A DNA stretch of 12,837 nucleotides from Chloroflexota bacterium (GTDB lineage: Bacteria; Chloroflexota; UBA11872): assembly GCA_028875175.1 (NCBI GenBank), contig JAPPFO010000032.1:6456-19292 (forward strand), in the 5' to 3' direction. Positions 6,976 to 12,837 of this stretch are shown here, piece after piece. The position numbers were made by a program, and so were the translations under genes. The notes under the pieces were generated by a model. The model searched no databases. It saw only the letters and a program-made list of their open reading frames with translations, and was not told the origin of the DNA. Position 1 is the first letter of the stretch. Every line of letters starts with the position of its first letter.

Positions 6976-7008
6976 GCCCGGCGTCCAACAGCGGACGCTT
7001 GATCGGGC
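6976..7008. promoter_or_regulatory. Stem-loop upstream of the 201-residue gene
   Basis: A strong inverted repeat lies in the 86-bp spacer after the MalG-type gene. Arms GCGTCC (6981-6986) and GGACGC (6993-6998) enclose a 6-nt loop. The stem continues as GCCCG (6976-6980) with CGGGC (7004-7008) after a one-sided 5-nt bulge (6999-7003). It sits just before the AGGAG ribosome-binding site of the 201-residue gene on the minus strand. No U tract follows, so a stability, attenuation or processing role is likelier than termination. Confidence 0.4.
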
Positions 7009-7039
7009 CTGTCGGCTGCAGCACTGAAGTCCACGGGGC

Positions 7040-7972
7040 TTATCGCCCGGCGATCCCGGTCAGCGCGACGCCGCGAATGAAGTAGCGCTGAGCCGAGAAG
7101 AAGATGACAAGGACGGGAACAAGCATGACGACGGATGCCGCCATCATAAGGTTCCAGCGGGTGAGTCCAGCGCCGCCCCCGGCTTCGGTGTACAGAAAGA
7201 AGCGCAGGTACAGCGCCAGCGTGCGCCACTCCTCGCTGTTCAGGAAGGTCAGGGGATTGAGGAAGTCGTTCCAGTGATGGATGAAGGAGAAGATGGCGGA
7301 GGCGGCCAGCGCGGGCTTGGATAGTGGGAGCATGATTCGCCAGTAGATGCGGAAATACGAGGCCCCGTCCACGAGCGCCGCCTCGTCCAGTTCGCGCGGA
7401 AGCTGCAGCATAAACTGACGGATAAGGAAGACGAAAAACGCGCCACCAAACGCGCCGCCGCCAAACCACCAGGGAACGATGAGCGGCAACGGTGTATCGA
7501 TCCAACCGAGGGTCTTGAAGAGGACGAATGTGGGAACCAGGGTCACGATTACAGGCAGCATCAACGTGGAAAGCAAGATGATGAACAACACGCGCTTGCC
7601 AAAGAACTCAAGCCTGGCGAAGCCAAAGGCGACCAGCGACGAACTGATTACTGTTCCGAGTGTGGCAAGAACCGAAATCATCAAGGTATTACCGAAATAT
7701 CGCGCGAGATTCGAAGTCTCAAACGCCGTGAGATAGTTGCCGAACACGACAGGGTTTGGGATCCACTGGGGCGGAAAGGGGAACTCGCGGCCGAAGGCCT
7801 TCAACGACGTCGAGACCATCCATGCCAGGGGGAGTAGCGAAATCACGGCCACCAGCAAGAGCGCTGCGTAGCCGAAGAGGCGACCGAAGACGATCCATAC
7901 GTAGGCACGGAGCGTGCGCTGCCTGGTACTGGCGTCGGCGGCCTGGAAAGAAATCTGGCTGATCCGCCGCAC
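7040..7972 (-). CDS. Sugar ABC transporter permease, MalG-type
   Basis: A 310-residue inner-membrane permease, the second half of a CUT1 carbohydrate importer. The first membrane segment is at about 32-52, followed by the typical MalG periplasmic start (SLKAFGREFPFPPQWIPNP, 56-74) and further segments near 96-116, 128-152, 162-186, 222-240 and 276-294. The EAA loop EAALVDGASYFRIYWRIMLP is at 197-216 with the invariant Gly203. The GTG start at 7972 is chosen because it lies 4 bp after the stop of the MalF-type gene, with a GAAGGGA stretch upstream, and no ATG occurs until inside the first membrane helix. Heterodimer with the adjacent MalF1 is the expected arrangement. The C-terminus (residues 295-310) is of ordinary length. 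Confidence 0.94.
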   Translation of the reverse strand: MRRISQISFQAADASTRQRTLRAYVWIVFGRLFGYAALLLVAVISLLPLAWMVSTSLKAFGREFPFPPQWIPNPVVFGNYLTAFETSNLARYFGNTLMISVLATLGTVISSSLVAFGFARLEFFGKRVLFIILLSTLMLPVIVTLVPTFVLFKTLGWIDTPLPLIVPWWFGGGAFGGAFFVFLIRQFMLQLPRELDEAALVDGASYFRIYWRIMLPLSKPALAASAIFSFIHHWNDFLNPLTFLNSEEWRTLALYLRFFLYTEAGGGAGLTRWNLMMAASVVMLVPVLVIFFSAQRYFIRGVALTGIAGR

Positions 7973-7976
7973 GGGT

Positions 7977-8870
7977 CTAGGTCCCTTCGCCTTCGTAGTA
8001 GACCCAGCGGCGGCTGACGGCGAACTGGATCAGGGTGAAGACCAGGATCACGCCCAGGAGCACCCAGCCGAGGGTAGCGGCGTAACCCATGCGGAAATTC
8101 TCGAACGCGTGGCGATACATCCAGAGCACGTAGAACAGGGTGGCGTGTTTGGGACCGCCGTTGGTCGCGATATAGGCGGATGCGAAGACTTGGAACGAGC
8201 CGATGATTCCGAGGACGAGATTGAAGAAGATCACAGGGCTGATCATGGGAACCGTGACGTGCCAGAAACGAAGAAGCTTGCCGGCGCCGTCGATTGAGGC
8301 GGCTTCGACCAACGTTTCCGGTACGGCCTGCAGGCCGGCCAGGAAGATGACCATCTGGCCGCCGACGTGCCACAGGCTCATGATGATGAAGGCCGGCTTG
8401 GCCAGGTTGGGATCAGTCAGCCAGCCCTGCTTGGGAATGCCGAACCAGCCGAGAATCGCGTTGAAGATGCCGAACTCGGGGTTGTACATGTAGACGAAGA
8501 GCACGACAAAGGCCACGGTGGGCGTGACGGTGGGCAGATACAGGGCAGTCCTGAACACGTTGATTCCGCGCAGCTTCTGGTTGAGCAGGAGCGCCATGAA
8601 GAGCGCCAGCAGTAGCTGGACGGGCACGGCCAGCAGGGTGTAGAAGGCCGTGTTCCCCAGGGCTGTCAGAAACAGGTGATCCGACACCATGCGTTCGAAG
8701 TTGCTGAAGCCGACGAATTCGGGTGGTCCCAACAGGTCGTATTTGGTGAAGCTGAGGAAGAGCGAGTAGATCATGGGGAAGGCTGTGAAGAGGGCGAATC
8801 CCGCGATCCACGGGCTGATGATCAGGTACCCGATCAGATGGCGGCGCTGTCCGATCGGACGAATACCCAC
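7977..8870 (-). CDS. Sugar ABC transporter permease, MalF-type (copy 1)
   Basis: A 297-residue inner-membrane permease of a CUT1 importer and the first gene of the minus-strand cluster. Membrane segments lie near 12-34, 70-96, 112-128, 158-182, 212-234 and 264-284. The EAA loop EAASIDGAGKLLRFWHVTVP is at 189-208, and the tail carries Arg-Arg-Trp-Val-Tyr-Tyr-Glu-Gly (287-294). The start is GTG at 8870. An in-frame TAG lies ten codons upstream and no ATG intervenes, so GTG is the only reasonable choice, although a clear Shine-Dalgarno is lacking. It is translationally close to the MalG-type gene (4-bp gap). It is clearly paralogous to the permease at 5230-6180, for instance in the shared GSFQVF, NGGP/DGGP and MGYA segments. 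Confidence 0.94.
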   Translation of the reverse strand: MGIRPIGQRRHLIGYLIISPWIAGFALFTAFPMIYSLFLSFTKYDLLGPPEFVGFSNFERMVSDHLFLTALGNTAFYTLLAVPVQLLLALFMALLLNQKLRGINVFRTALYLPTVTPTVAFVVLFVYMYNPEFGIFNAILGWFGIPKQGWLTDPNLAKPAFIIMSLWHVGGQMVIFLAGLQAVPETLVEAASIDGAGKLLRFWHVTVPMISPVIFFNLVLGIIGSFQVFASAYIATNGGPKHATLFYVLWMYRHAFENFRMGYAATLGWVLLGVILVFTLIQFAVSRRWVYYEGEGT

Positions 8871-8922
8871 GGAATCGCTTCGTCGGCGTCCGCCAAACTA
8901 GGATTGGGAATTGAGCCTGGAG

Positions 8923-8938
8923 TCGGCGTTGACGCCGA
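8923..8938. promoter_or_regulatory. 16-bp palindrome, candidate operator
   Basis: TCGGCGT-TG-ACGCCGA is a perfect inverted repeat with 7-bp arms and a 2-bp centre. The half-site with one extra base, GTCGGCGT, recurs as a direct repeat 40 bp away (8882-8889 and 8922-8929), close to four helical turns. The palindrome ends 11 bp before the ATG at 8950 and abuts its ribosome-binding site, so it could act on DNA (regulator binding and looping between sites) or as an RNA hairpin with a TTGA tetraloop limiting translation. Confidence 0.45.
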
Positions 8939-8942
8939 AAGG
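8939..8942 (+). promoter_or_regulatory. Ribosome-binding site fixing the start at 8950
   Basis: AAGG lies 7 nt before the ATG at 8950. An upstream in-frame TTG at 8911 has no comparable site and would run translation through the palindrome, so the ATG is preferred. Confidence 0.5.
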
Positions 8943-8949
8943 TCTGGAC

Positions 8950-9321
8950 ATGCTCCTGCGTCTGCTGCGATACGCCGTGCTGGCAGCCACGGTGGCGTCC
9001 GGACTTGTGCTGCTGGTTAGGCCTGAGAGCGTCAGCGGGTTTACGGGGCTGGCCCCGGACGCGGCGCGCGGAATCACTGAAATCCGCGCGGCGATGGGCG
9101 GCGTGTTCGTAGCGCTAGGGCTGGCGCCGCTGATTCTGAAGACGCCCGCCGAGCGTGTTCTCGGTCTGGTCTACCTGGCCATTGCCGTCGTGCGCGCGCC
9201 GTTCATGTTCGTGGATGGATCGGCCGATGAGCAATCGAACTGGATCAGCCTGGCGTTTGAGGTCGTGGCGGCCGCCGTCCTGCTGGCCGGGCGATCGCGA
9301 GAGTCGCACGCGCGGACCTGA
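8950..9321 (+). CDS. DUF4345-like small membrane protein
   Basis: A 123-residue integral membrane protein with about four hydrophobic segments: residues 5-22, a segment around 48-66, one around 70-85 and a last one near 97-113. The segment order, with GL..D.ARGITEIRAAMGG between helices 1 and 2, matches the DUF4345 pattern, in which a Gly/Arg-rich 'EIRA.(Y/M)GG' motif precedes the second helix. Function of the family is unknown to me. The ATG start is supported by the AAGG stretch. The gene is the first of the plus-strand run, 54 bp before the DUF1295 gene. Confidence 0.75.
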   Translation: MLLRLLRYAVLAATVASGLVLLVRPESVSGFTGLAPDAARGITEIRAAMGGVFVALGLAPLILKTPAERVLGLVYLAIAVVRAPFMFVDGSADEQSNWISLAFEVVAAAVLLAGRSRESHART

Positions 9322-9375
9322 CGCCATGACCGCCGGTCAACAGGACACTGGCAGTTGTCGCAGGCACGGCGACCG

Positions 9376-10167
9376 ATGACGGACCCCTGGCTGCTGGGCG
9401 TGACCGCGACGGTCATTGCCGCCAGCATGACCCTGGTGTGGCTGCTCAGCCTGGTGCTACGCAACGCGGGGATCGTAGACGTGTTTTGGGGGTGCGGGTT
9501 CACCCTCCTTGCCGGATTCGGGTTCTGGCTGGGCTCGGGCGATCCCGGCCGCTCCGCGCTCACGGTGGTCCTGGTGGCGGTATGGGGCCTACGGTTGGCG
9601 GCGCACATTGGCTGGCGCAATCGAGGCAAGCCGGAGGACTTTCGCTACCAGGAGTTTCGGCGGAATGCCGGAGCGGCATTCTGGTGGCGCAGCTATTTCA
9701 CCGTCTTTCTGTTGCAGGGGAGCGTGATGTGGGTGGTAGCGCTCCCGCTGAACGCGGCGTTGGCCTCGCCCGAACCGCAGGCTCTCGTGCCGTGGGACAT
9801 CGTTGCCGTGGCGCTGTGGGTCGTGGGTTTCGCCTTTGAGGCTGGGGGCGATCTGCAGCTCGCGCGCTTCAAGGCCAATCCGGCCAATCGCGGCCGGGTC
9901 CTTTCCAGCGGGTTCTGGGGGCTAACGCGCCACCCGAATTACTTCGGCGACGCCGTGGTCTGGTGGGGCTTCGGCTGCCTGGGGCTGGCCGTGGGGGCCT
10001 GGTGGGCGCTGATTAGCCCCATCTTGATGACCTTCCTGCTGCGGCGCGTTTCCGGCGTGGCGATGCTGGAGCGCAGCATGGTTGACATCAAGCCGGGATA
10101 TCGCGAATACGTGGAATCGACGCCGGCTTTCCTTCCCCGAATCCCGGGACTGCGCCGGCGTGGCTGA
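9376..10167 (+). CDS. DUF1295 / steroid 5-alpha-reductase-like membrane enzyme
   Basis: A 263-residue polytopic membrane protein of the DUF1295 family, related by fold to steroid 5-alpha-reductase C-terminal domains and isoprenylcysteine carboxyl methyltransferases. Family landmarks are in order: VDVFWG at 34-39, HIGWRNRGKPEDFRYQ at 77-92, GLTRHPNYFGD at 182-192 (the conserved Arg-His-Pro-Asn-Tyr cofactor-site motif), and the ending LERSM...GYREYVESTPAFLPRIP at 231-257. It is predicted to reduce or otherwise modify a lipid in the membrane, probably with NADPH; this is inferred from the superfamily. ATG at 9376 gives the expected N-terminus, while an upstream TTG at 9355 is less likely. Its stop (10165-10167) overlaps the start of the methyltransferase gene, implying coupled translation. 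Confidence 0.88.
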   Translation: MTDPWLLGVTATVIAASMTLVWLLSLVLRNAGIVDVFWGCGFTLLAGFGFWLGSGDPGRSALTVVLVAVWGLRLAAHIGWRNRGKPEDFRYQEFRRNAGAAFWWRSYFTVFLLQGSVMWVVALPLNAALASPEPQALVPWDIVAVALWVVGFAFEAGGDLQLARFKANPANRGRVLSSGFWGLTRHPNYFGDAVVWWGFGCLGLAVGAWWALISPILMTFLLRRVSGVAMLERSMVDIKPGYREYVESTPAFLPRIPGLRRRG

Positions 10168-11185
10168 CGACGTGGCCCGGTTCGAGCGGCTAGCGGCTCG
10201 CGGGCTAGCGCCGGATGGCCTGCTGCGCCTGGGCGTGCGGCTGGCGCTGCGACGGCGCCTGCGAAGGCTGGATCGAGGTGCCGCGCAAGAGCGGATGCAA
10301 CGAGGCCGAAGCGGGCCCGTCGCCGTGGATACTGACGCCGCCAACCGGCAGCACTACGAGGTGCCGACGGACTTCTTTCGCCTGATCCTGGGACCGCGGC
10401 TCAAGTACAGCAGCGGGTACTGGCCCAACGGCGACACGACGCTGGCACAGGCCGAACACGCGATGCTGGAGTTGACGGCGCGTCGTGCGCGGCTGGCGGA
10501 CGGGCAGCGGGTGCTGGACCTGGGCAGCGGCTGGGGCGCGTTTTCGCTGTGGGCGGCCGAACGCTATCCGTCGGCGAGTTTCACGGCGCTTAGCAACTCG
10601 CGCACGCAACGTGAGTTCATTGCCACGAGGGCTGCGGAGCTCGGCCTGTTGAACCTGCAGGTCGTTGCCGGGAACGCGGCGGCGCTGGAGCTGCCGGCTC
10701 GGTATGACCGCATCGTCAGCATCGAAATGCTCGAGCACGTGCGCAACCACGGGCCGCTGCTGGCCCGGCTCACTAACGCCTTGGAGCCCAACGGCCTTCT
10801 CTTCGTGCACGTCTTCAGCCATCGGCGGTACGCCTACACCTTCGAGCCGGAGGATGGCTGGATGGCGCGCTGGTTCTTCAGCGGCGGCACCATGCCGAAC
10901 CTCGACCTCTTCCAGGATTGTGTGCCGGCAGTGCGGACCATTGACCGCCAGGTCGTCAACGGCCGCCACTATGCGCGCACATTGCGATCCTGGCTGCGCA
11001 ACCTTGACCGGCGACGCGAGGCCGTACGCGCGATATTTCAGGAGGTATACGGGCACGGCCTGGCTGACCTCTGGATCGCGCGCTGGAGGCTGTTCTTCAT
11101 CGCGTGCGAAGAACTCTTCGCCTATCGCGCCGGACGCGAGTGGGTGGTCGCTCACCATCTGCTCGAGCCCGCGGAAGTCGTTTAA
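10160..11185 (+). CDS. SAM-dependent methyltransferase, CFA synthase / coclaurine N-methyltransferase-like
   Basis: A 341-residue cytosolic or membrane-peripheral methyltransferase of the cyclopropane-fatty-acid-synthase superfamily. The N-terminal helical arm leads to NRQHYEVPTDFF (62-73) and LGPRLKYSSGYW (77-88). The SAM motif VLDLGSGWG is at 118-126, and the catalytic-loop motif SIEMLEHV is at 187-194, with Glu189, Glu192 and His193. Further blocks are NGLLFVHVFSH (211-221), FFSGGTMPN (239-247) and VNGRHYART (266-274). This block order resembles plant (S)-coclaurine N-methyltransferase-like proteins more than E. coli CFA synthase. The Cys of the classical YSCAY motif is Ser here (YSSGY). 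Context argues for a fatty-acyl phospholipid substrate. GTG at 10160 is chosen because it overlaps the DUF1295 stop and precedes the first conserved helix; GTG at 10172 is an alternative. Confidence 0.88.
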   Translation: MADDVARFERLAARGLAPDGLLRLGVRLALRRRLRRLDRGAAQERMQRGRSGPVAVDTDAANRQHYEVPTDFFRLILGPRLKYSSGYWPNGDTTLAQAEHAMLELTARRARLADGQRVLDLGSGWGAFSLWAAERYPSASFTALSNSRTQREFIATRAAELGLLNLQVVAGNAAALELPARYDRIVSIEMLEHVRNHGPLLARLTNALEPNGLLFVHVFSHRRYAYTFEPEDGWMARWFFSGGTMPNLDLFQDCVPAVRTIDRQVVNGRHYARTLRSWLRNLDRRREAVRAIFQEVYGHGLADLWIARWRLFFIACEELFAYRAGREWVVAHHLLEPAEVV

Positions 11186-11189
11186 GGAG
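11184..11189 (+). promoter_or_regulatory. Ribosome-binding site fixing the oxidoreductase start
   Basis: A strong AAGGAG lies 10 nt before the ATG at 11200 and overlaps the TAA-stop region of the methyltransferase gene. It decides the start against the longer open frame that extends upstream through the end of the methyltransferase gene. Confidence 0.7.
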
Positions 11190-11199
11190 AACCGTCGCC

Positions 11200-12441
11200 A
11201 TGCACGTCGCTGTCATTGGGGCCGGCGTCTCGGGATTAGTTGCGGCGCGCGAACTGGCGCCGCATCACCAAGTCACGATCTTTGAAGCCGGCAGCACGCC
11301 CGGCGGCCACGCGCACACCGTGGACGTGACGTGCGGCTCGCGCACCTACGCGGTCGACACGGGTTTCGTGGTCTTCAACCACCGGACGTATCCGGAATTG
11401 CGCCGGATTCTGGGCGAGCTACGAATTCAGAGCCAGCCCTCGGAGATGAGCTTCTCCGTGCGCTGCGACCGAAGCGGCGTCGAATACAGCGGCGGCTCAC
11501 TGAATTCGCTCTTTGCCCAGCGTCGAAACTTGCTTCGGCCGGCGTTCCTGCGGTTGCTCTTTGACTACCTGCGCTTCAATCGCCTGGCCACAGGCCTGCT
11601 CGGCCCGAGTGAACGACGCACCTTGGGCGAATATCTGAACGACGCCGGGTTTTCCCGCGTGTTCCGGGATCTGTACCTAGTGCCGATGGGCGCCGCAGTC
11701 TGGTCGGCCGATCCGTCGAAGTTCAGTCGAATTCCGGTCCGCACCTTTGCGCGTTTCTTCTACAACCACGGGTTGCTGGGCATTTGGGGGAAGCCGCACT
11801 GGCTCTCGATCGTGGGAGGCGCACGACGGTACGTGGAAGCGCTGATTCGTCCGTTTCGCGACCGCATCCACGTGCGCGCGCCGGTGGTTGGCGTGCGACG
11901 GTCAAGCGATCAGGTAACGGTCGCGGTGGCTGGGGCGGGTGAGGCGCGATTCGATCACGTCGTATTCGCGACGCACAGCGACCAGGCGCTGGGCGCCTTG
12001 CGCGATCCCAGTCGCCAGGAGCGCGAGGTGCTCGGGGCGATCGAGTATCAGGCCAATGAGGTGGCGCTGCATACCGACACCGGGGTGCTTCCGCGACGAC
12101 GCAGGGCGTGGGCGTCATGGAACTACCGCATCCCGCCGGAGAGGACGGCTGGCGTGCCGGCCACGTACATCATGAACCGCCTGCAGCGGCTGAACGCTCC
12201 GCAGACCTACTGCGTGACACTGAATCAGACCGATTGCATCGACGACGCTACCGTCCTCCGGCGTCTCAGGTATGACCATCCTGTCTTTAATCAAGCGGCG
12301 ATCGATGCTCAGGACCGTTGGGGTGAGATCAACGGCGCGCGCCGAACCTGGTACGCAGGCGCCTACTGGCGCTACGGCTTCCACGAGGACGGGGTGGTCA
12401 GCGGCCTGCGCGCGGCGCGAGCCCTGCTCGCCAGCGCATGA
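11200..12441 (+). CDS. COG2907-type FAD-dependent oxidoreductase
   Basis: A 413-residue flavoprotein of the amine-oxidase/phytoene-desaturase superfamily, of the kind annotated as 'predicted NAD/FAD-binding protein' (COG2907). The ADP-binding fold is at the N-terminus: GAGVSG at 7-12, the ribose-binding Glu29 and PGGHA at 34-38. Specific landmarks follow, TGFVVFNHRTYP and LYLVPMGAAVWS. The C-terminal FAD motif WYAGAYWRYGFHEDGVVSG lies at 384-402. A role in desaturating or oxidising a fatty-acyl chain is suggested by the adjacent methyltransferase and DUF1365 genes and by my recollection of a related flavoprotein in the furan fatty acid genes of Rhodobacter. That pathway assignment is unproven here. 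The ATG at 11200 begins exactly at the FAD fold. The stop at 12439-12441 overlaps the next start as ATGA. Confidence 0.9.
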   Translation: MHVAVIGAGVSGLVAARELAPHHQVTIFEAGSTPGGHAHTVDVTCGSRTYAVDTGFVVFNHRTYPELRRILGELRIQSQPSEMSFSVRCDRSGVEYSGGSLNSLFAQRRNLLRPAFLRLLFDYLRFNRLATGLLGPSERRTLGEYLNDAGFSRVFRDLYLVPMGAAVWSADPSKFSRIPVRTFARFFYNHGLLGIWGKPHWLSIVGGARRYVEALIRPFRDRIHVRAPVVGVRRSSDQVTVAVAGAGEARFDHVVFATHSDQALGALRDPSRQEREVLGAIEYQANEVALHTDTGVLPRRRRAWASWNYRIPPERTAGVPATYIMNRLQRLNAPQTYCVTLNQTDCIDDATVLRRLRYDHPVFNQAAIDAQDRWGEINGARRTWYAGAYWRYGFHEDGVVSGLRAARALLASA

Positions 12442-12837
12442 GTGGCGCCAGTGCCCTCTATTCGGGATACGTCACGCATCACCGTCGCGAGCCGGCCATC
12501 CACGGATTCCGATTCAATCTCTTCATGGTCTATCTGGACCTGGCCGAGTTGCCGGGGTTGTTTGACGGGCGGCTGTTCTGGTCGGCGCGGCGTCCGGCGC
12601 TGGCCTGGTTTCGGCGCGGGGATCACTTCGGCGATCCGGACATGTCGCTGGACGAGGCGGTGCGTACACGCGTGGCGGAAGTGACGGGCCGTCGGCCCGA
12701 AGGACCGATTCGCCTGCTGACACACCTGCGGTATTTCGGCTACGTGATGAACCCCATCAGCGTGTACTACTGCTTCACGCCCGATGAGTCCCGCGTGCAG
12801 GCGCTGGTGGCCGAGGTGACCAATACCCCCTGGGGCG
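12438..12837 (+). CDS. DUF1365 protein, cut by the window end
   Basis: Only the first 133 residues are inside the window and the frame is open at the edge. The start ATG at 12438 overlaps the oxidoreductase stop as ATGA, so the two are translationally coupled. DUF1365 landmarks are clear: ALYSGYVTHHRREP (6-19), FRFNLFMVYLDLAELPGLF (24-42), WFRRGDHFGDP (57-67), GPIRLLTHLRYFGYVMNP (89-106) and the VYYCF motif at 109-113, then AEVTNTPWG (125-133) at the edge. The family usually runs about 230-260 residues, so roughly half is missing. Proteins of this family are regularly next to COG2907 flavoproteins. Biochemical role is not established to my knowledge. The gene is read here from its conserved motifs alone. 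Confidence 0.88.
   Translation, partial: MSGASALYSGYVTHHRREPAIHGFRFNLFMVYLDLAELPGLFDGRLFWSARRPALAWFRRGDHFGDPDMSLDEAVRTRVAEVTGRRPEGPIRLLTHLRYFGYVMNPISVYYCFTPDESRVQALVAEVTNTPWG

Larger units (their letters stand above)
8871..8949. promoter_or_regulatory. Divergent intergenic region between the two gene clusters
   Basis: This 79-bp gap separates the minus-strand transporter cluster (GTG at 8870) from the plus-strand membrane-lipid cluster (ATG at 8950). Both should be driven from here unless transcription enters from elsewhere. I do not see a convincing -35/-10 pair in either direction. The region contains the 16-bp palindrome described separately and a second copy of its half-site at 8883-8889. 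Confidence 0.5.

Noticed and set aside
9326..9379. 17-codon frame whose stop overlaps the DUF1295 ATG as ATGA
   Set aside because: It could be a leader peptide, but it has no clear ribosome-binding site and no codon pattern suggesting control, and such short overlaps arise by chance.
9171..9629. 152-codon minus-strand frame across the DUF4345-like and DUF1295 genes
   Set aside because: It spans two plus-strand genes with recognisable families and has no motif or start signal of its own.
10205..11158. 317-codon minus-strand frame opposite the methyltransferase gene
   Set aside because: It is antisense to a protein with clear SAM-binding and catalytic motifs, and is Arg/Gln/Pro-rich without motifs; an effect of high GC content.
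11104..11199. N-terminal extension of the FAD oxidoreductase
   Set aside because: The 32 extra residues are Arg-rich, overlap the methyltransferase gene and precede the FAD-binding fold, and a strong AAGGAG site supports the ATG at 11200.

Overview
The window looks like a piece of a high-GC genome from an uncultured Chloroflexota bacterium. The evidence is indirect. It contains an MalF/MalG-type sugar ABC transporter, and its Tat-type lipoprotein binding protein carries a long Val/Glu/Lys repeat stalk after the lipid anchor, a layout I associate with Chloroflexota binding proteins. The phylum assignment is an inference; no rRNA or other marker gene is present.

Left part, minus strand (read right to left from 8870 to 124): a carbohydrate uptake and catabolism cluster. 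The order is permease MalF-type 1 (8870-7977), permease MalG-type (7972-7040), a 201-residue protein I do not recognise (6953-6348), a second MalF-type permease (6180-5230), a cytosolic alpha/alpha-toroid protein (5159-4137), a zinc-dependent MDR dehydrogenase joined to it by a GTGA start/stop overlap (4140-3019), a second MDR dehydrogenase that lacks the usual zinc ligands (3003-1972), and finally the solute-binding lipoprotein (1800-124). The binding protein has a plausible promoter of its own and an operator-like 7-3-7 inverted repeat in its leader. No ATPase (MalK-type) and no transcription regulator is visible. The most economical reading is uptake of a sugar, polyol or oligosaccharide followed by intracellular cleavage or rearrangement and NAD(P)-dependent oxidation. 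The substrate cannot be read from the sequence.

Right part, plus strand (8950 to the window end): a tightly packed, partly start/stop-overlapping set of membrane-lipid-type genes. It comprises a DUF4345-like small membrane protein, a DUF1295 (steroid 5-alpha-reductase-like) membrane enzyme, a SAM-dependent methyltransferase of the cyclopropane-fatty-acid-synthase superfamily that resembles plant coclaurine N-methyltransferase-like proteins, a COG2907-type FAD oxidoreductase, and a DUF1365 protein cut by the window edge. In other bacteria this gene company is associated with methylated or otherwise modified fatty acids and with light or singlet-oxygen stress. By analogy this is a candidate lipid-modification operon.

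The two halves are divergently arranged around a 79-bp gap (8871-8949) that holds a 16-bp palindrome and a distant copy of its half-site. The first ~100 bases of the window contain extreme G and C homopolymer runs that look like an assembly or sequencing artefact at a contig end rather than biology. No tRNA, rRNA, CRISPR array, transposase or convincing rho-independent terminator was found.
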